Assembly: GCF_022213955.1 (NCBI RefSeq)
Contig: NZ_JAKNTW010000001.1
Location: forward strand, 930,001 to 994,000
Length of the DNA: 64,000 nt
Direction: 5' to 3'
Source: Dolomitihabitans soli
Lineage (GTDB): Bacteria > Actinomycetota > Actinomycetes > Streptosporangiales > Streptosporangiaceae
Shown here: one piece after another, positions 17,314 through 24,341 of the stretch
How positions within the stretch are numbered: position 1 is the stretch's first letter
Layout of the letters: every line of letters begins with the position of its first letter
The notes under the pieces: generated by a model
Databases searched by the model: none
Told to the model about the DNA's origin: nothing
The model's input: the letters and a program-made list of their open reading frames with translations, nothing else
Made by a program: the position numbers and the translations under genes

Positions 17314-18603
17314 ATGATCCGCATTGCCCCCCTCGGGCGCGCACTGGCCGTCGCGGCAGCGGCGAGTCTCGCCATGACGGCCTGCGGTGGTGGCGACAAC
17401 GCCGCCGCGCCGGCCGACACCGCCGCACCGGCGTCCACGGCGCCGGCCGCGGGTGAGAAGAAGGGCGACGGCACACTCACCATTGGCACTCTGCTACCGC
17501 AGACGGGTGACCTTGCCTTCCTCGGCCCCCCCGAGTTCGCCGGCGTCGACCTCGCCGTCGAGGAGATCAACGGTGCGGGCGGTGTCCTCGGCAAGCCGGT
17601 GGCGAAGATCCACACGGACTCGGGCGACACCAAGACGGACATCGCCTCGCAGTCGGTCGACAAGCTCCTGCAGCAGAAGGCCGACGCCATCGTCGGCGCG
17701 GCCTCCTCGGGTGTGTCGTTCACGGTCATCGACAAGATCGTGAACGCCGGTGTGATCCACTTCTCGCCGGCCAACACCTCGCCCGACTTCACGTCCTACA
17801 ACGACAAGGGCCTGTACTTCCGCACCGCCCCGTCGGACGTGCTCCAGGGCCGGGTGCTCGGCGACCTGATGATCCAGGACGGCAACGACACGATCGCCAT
17901 CCTCAACCGCCAGGACTCCTACGGCACCGGCCTGGCGAAGGAGGTGCAGAAGTCCGTCGAGGGCGGCGGCGGCGAGATCTCCGACACGATCGCCTACGAC
18001 CCGGCCGCGGCCGACTTCTCCGCCGACGTCGCCAAGATCAAGGCGAAGAGCCCGAAGGCGATCGCGCTGATCGCGTTCGAGGAGACCAAGAAGATCATCC
18101 CTGAGCTGAAGAAGCAGGGCCTCGGACCGGACAAGGTCAAGATCTACTTCGTCGACGGCAACCTGTCCGACTACTCCAAGGACTTCCCCGAGGGAACGCT
18201 GACGGGCGTCAAGGGCACCCAGCCCGGCGCGGCCGTCACCGAGGACCTGAAGGCCAAGCTGCTCAAGATCAACCCGGAGCTGAAGGACTACAACTACGGC
18301 CCCGAGTCCTACGACGCGACGATCCTGCTCGCGCTGGCCGCCGAGGCCGCCAAGGACGACTCCGGCACCGCCGTGGCCGCGAAGCTGCCCGAGGTCAGCA
18401 AGGGCGGCGAGAAGTGCAAGGACTTCAAGTCGTGTGTCGACCTGATCAAGGCCGGCAAGGACGTGGACTACGACGGCACGAGCGGCCCGATCGAGTTCAG
18501 CGACGCGGGTGACCCCTCAGAGGCCACCATCGGCGTCTACCAGTACGGCAAGAACAACATTCACAAGAACATCAACTACCTGTCGGGCAAGGTCGCCGGC
18601 TGA
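17314..18603 (+). CDS. livJ: Branched-chain amino-acid ABC transporter, substrate-binding lipoprotein
   Basis: A 429-residue periplasmic-binding-protein type I receptor (Peripla_BP_6). The lipoprotein signal is ALAVAAAASLAMTAC followed by a Gly/Ala/Pro linker. The mature domain starts LTIGTLLPQTGDLAFLGPPEFAGVDLAVEEIN, with GASSGVSFTVIDKI, SPANTSPDFTSY and a hinge region with NYGPESYDATILLALA typical of Leu/Ile/Val or amide receptors. AAGGAG lies 8 nt before the ATG. The permease and ATPase genes lie just downstream but on the opposite strand, so it is transcribed separately from them. Substrate specificity (branched-chain amino acids, urea or amides) is inferred from family only. Confidence 0.88.
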   Translation: MIRIAPLGRALAVAAAASLAMTACGGGDNAAAPADTAAPASTAPAAGEKKGDGTLTIGTLLPQTGDLAFLGPPEFAGVDLAVEEINGAGGVLGKPVAKIHTDSGDTKTDIASQSVDKLLQQKADAIVGAASSGVSFTVIDKIVNAGVIHFSPANTSPDFTSYNDKGLYFRTAPSDVLQGRVLGDLMIQDGNDTIAILNRQDSYGTGLAKEVQKSVEGGGGEISDTIAYDPAAADFSADVAKIKAKSPKAIALIAFEETKKIIPELKKQGLGPDKVKIYFVDGNLSDYSKDFPEGTLTGVKGTQPGAAVTEDLKAKLLKINPELKDYNYGPESYDATILLALAAEAAKDDSGTAVAAKLPEVSKGGEKCKDFKSCVDLIKAGKDVDYDGTSGPIEFSDAGDPSEATIGVYQYGKNNIHKNINYLSGKVAG

Positions 18604-18621
18604 TCCAACGCGCTTGACGAC

Positions 18622-18652
18622 GAGGGCCCCGGCCGCTTCGGCCGGGGCCCTC
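18622..18652 (+). terminator. Hairpin terminator after livJ
   Basis: A perfect 14-bp stem (18622-18635 with 18639-18652) around a CTT loop begins 19 nt after the stop. Confidence 0.85.
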
Positions 18653-18654
18653 CT

Positions 18655-18809
18655 CACGTGCTGGGGCGGGCACGCCGTGCGGCTTCACGTGCTGGGGCGG
18701 GCACGCCGTACGGCTTCACGTGCTGGGGCGGGCACGCCGTACGGCTTCACGTGCTGGGGCGGGCACGCCGTACGGCCTCACGTGCTGGGGCAGGCGCGCC
18801 GTACGGCCC
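18655..18809. repeat. 31-bp tandem repeat, five copies
   Basis: Contiguous copies start at 18655, 18686, 18717, 18748 and 18779. Each begins CACGTGCTGGGG and continues with a GGCACGCCGTACGG core; copy 1 has one change and copy 5 several. Copy 5 contains the last codons and stop of the minus-strand lipoprotein gene. There are no spacers, so it is not a CRISPR array, and 31 is not a multiple of 3, so it is not a coding repeat. Confidence 0.95.
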
Positions 18810-19221
18810 CTGCCGCGGTCCGGTAGTCCTTCAGCAGCCGGATCCGCTCACCGCGCGGCGTGGCGGCCGGGGCGAGCCCTCTGGTCGTACGGCGCAGCTC
18901 GGCCTCGTGGGGGAGCACCTCCGGAGGCAGGCGGGAGCCGTACTCCAGAAGGACGCCCTCGACATACGCGAGACGGCCCCTGACGGCGTCGTCGAAGCTC
19001 TGGCGTCGTTCCTGGCCCTCTGGGGCCAGCAGCAGGTCGGCGAAGCCCAGCGCGGACACCACGCGCGCGCAGGGGGTGTCCTGAGCGGCGGCGGGAGCGG
19101 TCGTGGCGGTGGACGGGACACCGGACGGGGCGCTGGACGGGGTGGCGGCCCGGGCGCAGCCGGCCAGGGTCAGGCAGGGGAGCGCGACGCAGATGACCGC
19201 CGCCTTCGTCGGGAGTCGCAT
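18778..19221 (-). CDS. Small putative lipoprotein
   Basis: A 147-residue protein with signal KAAVICVALPCLTLAGC (lipobox LAGC), a Ser/Thr/Ala/Pro linker, and a mostly helical mature part (CARVVSALGFADLLLAPEGQERRQSFDDAVRGRLAYVEGVLLEYG). I do not recognise a family. ATG 19221 is chosen because AGGA lies 8 nt upstream; ATG 19230 would add three residues. Its last codons lie inside the terminal copy of the 31-bp array. It sits between livJ and livF and is oriented with the liv block, but the livF terminator separates it from that block. Confidence 0.7.
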   Translation of the reverse strand: MRLPTKAAVICVALPCLTLAGCARAATPSSAPSGVPSTATTAPAAAQDTPCARVVSALGFADLLLAPEGQERRQSFDDAVRGRLAYVEGVLLEYGSRLPPEVLPHEAELRRTTRGLAPAATPRGERIRLLKDYRTAAGAVRRACPST

Positions 19222-19257
19222 GAAAGACATCCTGCGCGAGGGGGCGGCGCATTGAGA

Positions 19258-19288
19258 AGCCCCGTGGACGACGGGCGTCCACGGGGCT
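19258..19288 (-). terminator. Hairpin terminator after livF
   Basis: A perfect 13-bp stem (19258-19270 with 19276-19288) and a 5-nt loop lie 9 nt beyond the livF stop on the minus strand. Confidence 0.85.
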
Positions 19289-19297
19289 CGGAAGGGG

Positions 19298-20116
19298 TCA
19301 CGCGCGGGCGAGGGTCCCCAGATAGAGCTCGATCACCTTGGGGTCGTTGATCAGGTCACGGCCGCTCGCGGTGTAGGCGTTGCGGCCCTGGTCGAGCACG
19401 TAGCCGCGGTCGCAGATCTGCAGGCAGCGGCGGGCGTTCTGCTCGACCATGACGACCGTCACGCCGGCCCTGTTGATCTGCTGGGCGCGGATGAACACCT
19501 GGTCCTGCAGCTTGGGCGAGAGCCCGGCGGAGGGCTCGTCGAGCAGCAGCACGGACGGCTCGGTCATCAGCGCCCTGGCCATGGCGACCATCTGCCGTTC
19601 GCCGCCGGACAGGGAGCCGGCGCGCTGCTTGCGCCGCTCCTTGAGCGCCGGGAACAGCTCGGCGACGAACTCGAAGCGCTCCTTGAACTTCTTGGGCGCG
19701 TGGTAGGCGCCCATCTCGAGGTTCTCCTCGATGCTGAGGCTCGGGAAGACGTTGTTGGTCTGCGGGACGTAGCCGACCCCGCGTTCCACCAGCGCGTGCG
19801 CCTTGAGGTTGGTGATGTTCTCACCCTTGAGGGTGACCGACCCGGTGCGCACCTCCACCAGGCCGAACATCGACTTGAGCAGGGTCGACTTGCCGGCTCC
19901 GTTGGGGCCGATGATGCCGATCAGCTCGCCCTCGCCGACGTAGAGGTCGCAGCCGTTGAGGATGTTCACGCCGGGCACGTAGCCGGCGAACAGCTCGTCG
20001 GAGCGCAGCACCGCGTTCTCCGCCCCGCGCAGGTGCGCACTGCGGTCGGCCACCGCCGGGGAGGCGTCCTCGGCTTCCTGTGCGCGGGTGACCGCGCCCG
20101 CCTCCGGGTCACTCAT
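19298..20116 (-). CDS. livF: Branched-chain amino-acid ABC transporter ATPase LivF
   Basis: A 272-residue ABC ATPase: Walker A GPNGAGKSTLLK, Q-loop YVPQTNNVFPSLSIEENLEMG, signature LSGGERQMVAMARALM, Walker B VLLLDEPSAGLSP and H-loop replaced locally by VVMVEQN as in LivF proteins. About 45 residues precede the ATPase fold and look disordered. ATG 20116 overlaps the livG stop by 8 nt (ATGAGTGA). The order livH-livM-livG-livF matches the canonical operon, and the terminator follows directly. Confidence 0.93.
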   Translation of the reverse strand: MSDPEAGAVTRAQEAEDASPAVADRSAHLRGAENAVLRSDELFAGYVPGVNILNGCDLYVGEGELIGIIGPNGAGKSTLLKSMFGLVEVRTGSVTLKGENITNLKAHALVERGVGYVPQTNNVFPSLSIEENLEMGAYHAPKKFKERFEFVAELFPALKERRKQRAGSLSGGERQMVAMARALMTEPSVLLLDEPSAGLSPKLQDQVFIRAQQINRAGVTVVMVEQNARRCLQICDRGYVLDQGRNAYTASGRDLINDPKVIELYLGTLARA

Positions 20117-21092
20117 CGACCGGCTCCTTCCTGGTGGTGACGGTCTCGTTCGGCCCTGCCCCGGACGCCAGCCCCGCCTCGGCCACCAGTGCGGCCTCGG
20201 CCTCGGCGAGCTGGCGCTCCTCCTCCTCGGCGGACAGCGGAGCGTCATGGTGGGCGCCGAGGTAGGCGTCGATCACACGGTCGTCGGACATGATCGTGTC
20301 CGGCGGTCCCTCGGCGATGACCTTGCCCTGGGCCATGACGATCACCCAGTCGCTGATGTCGCGGACCATGTCCATGTCGTGCTCGACGAACAGCACGGTC
20401 ATCCCCTGCTGGCGCAGATCCTTGACGTGCCCGAGCAGCGACTGGGTGAGGGCGGGGTTGACCCCGGCCATCGGCTCGTCGAGCATGACGAGCTCCGGCT
20501 TGACCATCAGGGCCCTGGCCATCTCCAGGAGCTTGCGCTGGCCGCCGGACAGGCTGCCGGCGAAGTCACCGCGCTTGGCGTCGAGCTTGAAGCGCTGGAG
20601 CAGCTCCTCGGCCCGCTCGGTGATCTCGTCCTCCTGCTTGCGCCACAGGCTCGGGATCAGGGCGCGCAGAAAGCTCTCGCCGAGCTGGTTCTGAGCCCCC
20701 AGGCGCATGTTCTCCAGCACGGTCAGCTTGGACAGCGCCTTGGTGAGCTGGAAGGTGCGCACCATGCCGAGCCGGGCCACCTTGTGGGCCGACACGCCGT
20801 TCATCCTGCGCCCGTTGAAGGTCCACTCGCCCGAGTCGGCGTTGTCGAACCCGGTGAGCTGGTTGAAGAAGGTGGTCTTGCCCGCGCCGTTGGGGCCGAT
20901 GAGCGCGGTGATCGAGCCGCGCTGGATCTCCACGTGCGCCACGTCGACCGCGGTCAGGCCGCCGAAGCGGCGCACGACGTTGTCGACGACCAGGATGGGG
21001 TCGGGCTTGGCCACCCCCGGCTCGGTGGCCAGACCGGCGAATACGGCCTGTGCGCCGTCCTTGCGGTTGGCGACGGCTTCGTCAGCGTGCAT
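20109..21092 (-). CDS. livG: Branched-chain amino-acid ABC transporter ATPase LivG
   Basis: A 327-residue ABC ATPase with Walker A GPNGAGKTTFFNQLTG, the LivG-type LARTFQ-like segment GMVRTFQLTKALSKLTVLENM, signature LSGGQRKLLEMARALM, Walker B LVMLDEPMAGVNP and H-loop VLFVEHDMDMV. It carries extra N-terminal (about 35) and C-terminal (about 45, Glu/Ala-rich) tails. It pairs with LivF to energise the LivHM permease and overlaps livM by 11 nt and livF by 8 nt, indicating translational coupling. Confidence 0.93.
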   Translation of the reverse strand: MHADEAVANRKDGAQAVFAGLATEPGVAKPDPILVVDNVVRRFGGLTAVDVAHVEIQRGSITALIGPNGAGKTTFFNQLTGFDNADSGEWTFNGRRMNGVSAHKVARLGMVRTFQLTKALSKLTVLENMRLGAQNQLGESFLRALIPSLWRKQEDEITERAEELLQRFKLDAKRGDFAGSLSGGQRKLLEMARALMVKPELVMLDEPMAGVNPALTQSLLGHVKDLRQQGMTVLFVEHDMDMVRDISDWVIVMAQGKVIAEGPPDTIMSDDRVIDAYLGAHHDAPLSAEEEERQLAEAEAALVAEAGLASGAGPNETVTTRKEPVDE

Positions 21093-22071
21093 CGAGTGCG
21101 ATCTCCCTCTTGTCGCCGAAGATACCTTGAGGGCGGAAGATGAGCAGCAGTATGAGCCCGAGTCCGACCAGCATGAACCTGATGGGCCCCACCTGGTTCA
21201 CGGTGATGAAGGTGATGACGCCGCTGTTGACGGCCTCCTCCAGCCCCGTGGAGATCAGCACGAGCAGCGCCCAGAAGATCGCGGAACCCACGACGGGACC
21301 GAGGATCCGCGCGGCGCCGCCCAGGATGAGCACCGTGTACGCGTAGAACGTCAGCTCGGTGCTGAACAGGTCCGGCTGTACGGCGGAGCGGCTCAGGGCG
21401 AAGATGAACCCCGCCAGCGAGCCGATGACGCCGCCGAGCACGAGCGACTGCATCTTGTAGGAGAAGACGTTCTTGCCGAGGCTGCGAACGGCGTCCTCGT
21501 CCTCGCGGATGGCCTTCAGCACCCGGCCCCACGGGCTCTTCATGAGCAGATAGATCACGAAGCAGGACGCGGCGACCAGCACCCAGCCGACGGTGAGCAC
21601 CCACATGGTGCGCTCGTCGAAGCCGATGATGCTGCCCAGGTTGTACTGGCCCGCCGGGTAGGGGTTGAGGCCGTAGAAGGAATCGGAGAACGCCTGGATT
21701 CCGTCCGTGCCGCCGAAGGTCTCCTCCAGGGCCACCGAGCGCACCACGAGGCGGACGATCTCCGCCGCCGCGATGGTGACGATGGCCAGGTAGTCGGCTC
21801 TCAGCCGCAGCGTCGGGATGCCGAGCAGCAGCGCGAGGACCACGGCCAGCAGGAGGCCGATCCCCACACCGAGGAAGAACGGCAGGCCGAAGGTGGAGAC
21901 GGTGACCGCGATGGCGTAGGCGCCGACGGCGAGGAAGGCCGCCTGACCGAAGTTGAGCAGGCCGGTGTAGCCGAAGTGGACGTTGAGGCCGATCGCGGCG
22001 AGCGCGTAGATCACGGCCTCGGTGCCGATTCCGGACTCCACGGCCCTGCTGAAGATGAGTGTCCAGTCCAT
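21082..22071 (-). CDS. livM: Branched-chain amino-acid ABC transporter permease LivM
   Basis: A 329-residue membrane protein with about eight to ten helices. LivM hallmarks are the GLNVHFGYTGLLNFGQAAFLAVGAY segment and the cytoplasmic coupling segment SPWGRVLKAIREDEDAVRSLGKN, followed by KMQSLVLGGVIGSLAGFIFAL. The C-terminus has the RPQGIFGDKRE end also seen in LivH. It lies 10 nt after livH and overlaps livG. Confidence 0.92.
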   Translation of the reverse strand: MDWTLIFSRAVESGIGTEAVIYALAAIGLNVHFGYTGLLNFGQAAFLAVGAYAIAVTVSTFGLPFFLGVGIGLLLAVVLALLLGIPTLRLRADYLAIVTIAAAEIVRLVVRSVALEETFGGTDGIQAFSDSFYGLNPYPAGQYNLGSIIGFDERTMWVLTVGWVLVAASCFVIYLLMKSPWGRVLKAIREDEDAVRSLGKNVFSYKMQSLVLGGVIGSLAGFIFALSRSAVQPDLFSTELTFYAYTVLILGGAARILGPVVGSAIFWALLVLISTGLEEAVNSGVITFITVNQVGPIRFMLVGLGLILLLIFRPQGIFGDKREIALDAR

Positions 22072-22081
22072 GTCGCCTCCC

Positions 22082-23383
22082 CTAACCGATCCGCTCGCGA
22101 CGGCCGAGGATGCCCTGCGGCCTGACCATAAGCACGACGATGAGGACGGCCAGCGCGCCGACCGTCTTCATCTCCGGCGGGATCCAGAGCGTGGAGAGCT
22201 GGATGAACAGGCCCACGATCAGCGAGCCGACCAGGGCGCCGAAGGCCGTGCCCAGGCCGCCGAGGGTGACGCCGGCGAACATCAGCAGCAGGACCTGCAA
22301 CCCCATCTGGTAGGTGAGGTTCTGCTGCATGCCGAGCAGGATGCCGGCGAGCGCCGCGATGGCGGTGCCGGCGGCCCAGACGATCCGCACCACGCGGTCG
22401 ACGTTGATGCCGGACGACGCGGCGAGCGCCGGGTTGTCGGCCACGGCCCGGGTGGCCTTGCCGATGCGGGTGTAGAGCAGGGCCAGCCCGACGGCGATCA
22501 GGACGACGATCTCGATCCCCATGGCGACCAGGCTCTTGGGCGTGGCGAAGATCGGGCCGATCGCGATGCCCTCCTGCGCGACGTACTGCTCGTACGGCCG
22601 GCCGCTGCCCCCGAAGAGGAACAGGAACAGGTAGCGCAGGAAGATCGCCAGACCGATCGAGATGATCATCATGGAGATGACCCCGGTCTTGCGTTTGCGC
22701 AGGACCCCCCAGAACCATCTGTCCTGCGCGTAGCCGATCCCGGCCGAGACGATCACCGCCAGCGGCGCGGCGATGAGCAGGTGCAGTCCGGCGGTGTTGA
22801 AGATGAGGGCGATGAAGGCGCCCATGGTCAGCAACTCGCCGTGGGCGAAGTTGGTGAGCCCGGTGGTGCCGAAGATGAGGGACAGCCCGACGGCGCCGAG
22901 CGCGATCACCAGGCCCAGGCTGAGTCCTTCGAAGCCCAGCTGGGCGACTCTGGTCCAGTACTGGGACGACTCACTGGGCGTGGCGTCGGTGCCGGTGCCG
23001 TTCTCACCGCCCGCGTTCCCTGATGTCAGGGCGAACAGGACGTTGCGCTCGTTGCCCTCGAAGACCTGGACGGTGAGCGTCGCCCGGTCCTTGAACTTGA
23101 GGGACACTCCTTGTGGGAGCGACGTCTGGTCAAGTGTGACCTTGTATGTGCCCGCTTTCGGGACGGGGATCTTCCATTCGCCTTTGGCGTCTGTCGTGGC
23201 GTCCGCGACGGGGGCGTTGCCCTCGTCCGCCACGCTGATCTTCACGCCGTTCACTGGCTGGCCTTGGTTCCTGAGTGTTCCCTTCAGGCCCTCTCCGTCC
23301 GCCCACGCCATGGTGGTGCTTGACGCGAGCAAGAAGATGAGTCCACCCAGGAAGGCCGTGAACGCGATCACGGCTCTGCGCAA
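22082..23383 (-). CDS. livH: LivH permease fused to an N-terminal secreted beta-sandwich-like domain
   Basis: The 433-residue protein is about 140 residues longer than standard LivH. Residues 1-28 are a signal peptide (AVIAFTAFLGGLIFLLASSTTMAWA). Residues about 32-118 form a domain like the carboxypeptidase regulatory/transthyretin-type sandwich (GLKGTLRNQGQPVNGVKISVADEGN..ATTDAKGEWKIPVPKAGTYKVTLDQTSLP). A Gly/Ser/Thr linker leads to the permease, with GLTNFAHGELLTMGAF and the coupling segment GKATRAVADNPALAASSGI. The start is TTG with GGGAG 5 nt upstream. The extra domain would lie outside the cell, where it could contact the binding lipoprotein or cell wall (inference). Confidence 0.9.
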   Translation of the reverse strand: MRRAVIAFTAFLGGLIFLLASSTTMAWADGEGLKGTLRNQGQPVNGVKISVADEGNAPVADATTDAKGEWKIPVPKAGTYKVTLDQTSLPQGVSLKFKDRATLTVQVFEGNERNVLFALTSGNAGGENGTGTDATPSESSQYWTRVAQLGFEGLSLGLVIALGAVGLSLIFGTTGLTNFAHGELLTMGAFIALIFNTAGLHLLIAAPLAVIVSAGIGYAQDRWFWGVLRKRKTGVISMMIISIGLAIFLRYLFLFLFGGSGRPYEQYVAQEGIAIGPIFATPKSLVAMGIEIVVLIAVGLALLYTRIGKATRAVADNPALAASSGINVDRVVRIVWAAGTAIAALAGILLGMQQNLTYQMGLQVLLLMFAGVTLGGLGTAFGALVGSLIVGLFIQLSTLWIPPEMKTVGALAVLIVVLMVRPQGILGRRERIG

Positions 23384-23853
23384 TGGTGCTCCCTATATGA
23401 GGTCTGGCGGGGGTTGTGCCCCCATCTCGGCACGCCACATCGCTTGAAGAGGTGCAATGCTGTGGCCGGAGCTTAGCTTTGCGCCGCCCGGTTCGGGGCT
23501 GTTCGTCACCAATCGGTGACCAGGGTGTTTCATGGGCGTGAGGAAAAAGCGGCCTGGTCAGAGCATATTTACTGACTTTGTGGAATCTTGACAGGGCCGT
23601 CTTACGGTTTCGCTCATTACGCGGCTCGGGAAATGCGCCCCAGAATACGCAAAAAGCCGTGAACACGGCCTGTGGCCAGGTGTTCACGGCTGATCGAAGA
23701 GGGGCCCGGAGGTGACCTTTGGTGCCATGTCAGGGCTTCAGGGCCCCGCACGTTTTCTACTCGGGCACCCCCGGGCACCGATGACACCACGCTAGCGACC
23801 CCTGACGCCCAAATGCAAAAAATACGGCAAGAGCCTCCGAAATCCCGGTTGGG
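23384..23853. other. Intergenic region with livH promoter area and a terminator
   Basis: This 470-bp stretch has no supported gene. Positions 23550-23600 are markedly AT-richer and probably hold the livH promoter, though I cannot assign the hexamers. A hairpin at 23651-23691 ends the thioesterase transcript. The rest (23692-23853) is the 3' untranslated part of that transcript. Confidence 0.55.
23651..23691 (-). terminator. Rho-independent terminator of the thioesterase gene
   Basis: AGCCGTGAACAC (23655-23666) pairs perfectly with GTGTTCACGGCT (23680-23691); on the minus strand the stem runs into five T residues. The 13-nt loop contains a small GGCC/GGCC inner pairing. It is about 160 nt beyond the thioesterase stop. 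Confidence 0.8.
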
Positions 23854-24279
23854 TCAGGAGTCGCGGAGCATGCAGGTGAGCCTGGCGGTGCAGACGCGCC
23901 GGCCCTGGTCGTCGGTGATCACGATGTCGTAGGTCGCCAGGGTCCGGCCGCCGTGCACGCGGGTGGCGACGCCGGTGACGAGACCGGAGGAGGCGGGGCG
24001 GTGGTGGGTGGCGCTGATCTCGATGCCGACCGCGGTCCGGTCCGGCCCCGCGTGGATCGCGGCGGCCACCGAGCCGATCGACTCGGCCAGCGCGCAGGAG
24101 GCTCCGCCGTGCAGCAGGCCGTACGGCTGGGTGTTGCCCTCGACCGGCATCGTGGCCACCACGCGCTCGGCGCTCGCCGCCGTGAACTCGATGCCGAGCC
24201 GCTCGGCGAGCCTCCCCTTGGCGGAGTTCCACGCGGCCACGGACAGGCCCGCCGGATCGCCGGGATCAGTCATCGTCAA
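23854..24279 (-). CDS. PaaI-type hotdog-fold thioesterase
   Basis: A 141-residue acyl-CoA thioesterase of the PaaI/YdiI group. The catalytic helix motif LLHGGASCALAESIGS is present, with MPVEGNTQPYG before it and the closing strands GVEISATHHRPASSG and YDIVITDDQGRRVCTARLTC. The natural substrate is not evident. A TTG at 24279 has GGAGG 7 nt upstream; the in-frame ATG at 24273 is 13 nt from the same site, so TTG is favoured. It is divergent from polA. Confidence 0.88.
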   Translation of the reverse strand: MTMTDPGDPAGLSVAAWNSAKGRLAERLGIEFTAASAERVVATMPVEGNTQPYGLLHGGASCALAESIGSVAAAIHAGPDRTAVGIEISATHHRPASSGLVTGVATRVHGGRTLATYDIVITDDQGRRVCTARLTCMLRDS

Positions 24280-24329
24280 GGGGACGCCTCCACTGTGCCG
24301 AGCCAGGGTTTTCTGTCGCAGGGGGAGAC

Positions 24330-24335
24330 TAGGCT
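24330..24335 (+). promoter_or_regulatory. -10 box of polA (TAGGCT)
   Basis: TAGGCT is 6 nt before the GTG start of polA, the same hexamer and nearly the same spacing as at pyk. Confidence 0.5.
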
Positions 24336-24341
24336 GCCTGT

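Noticed and set aside
18655-18809. CRISPR array
   Set aside because: The units abut with no spacers and no cas genes are present.
18658-19350. Plus-strand open frame through the 31-bp repeats
   Set aside because: 31 bp is not a multiple of 3, composition is Arg/Gly-rich noise and it runs antisense to the lipoprotein gene.
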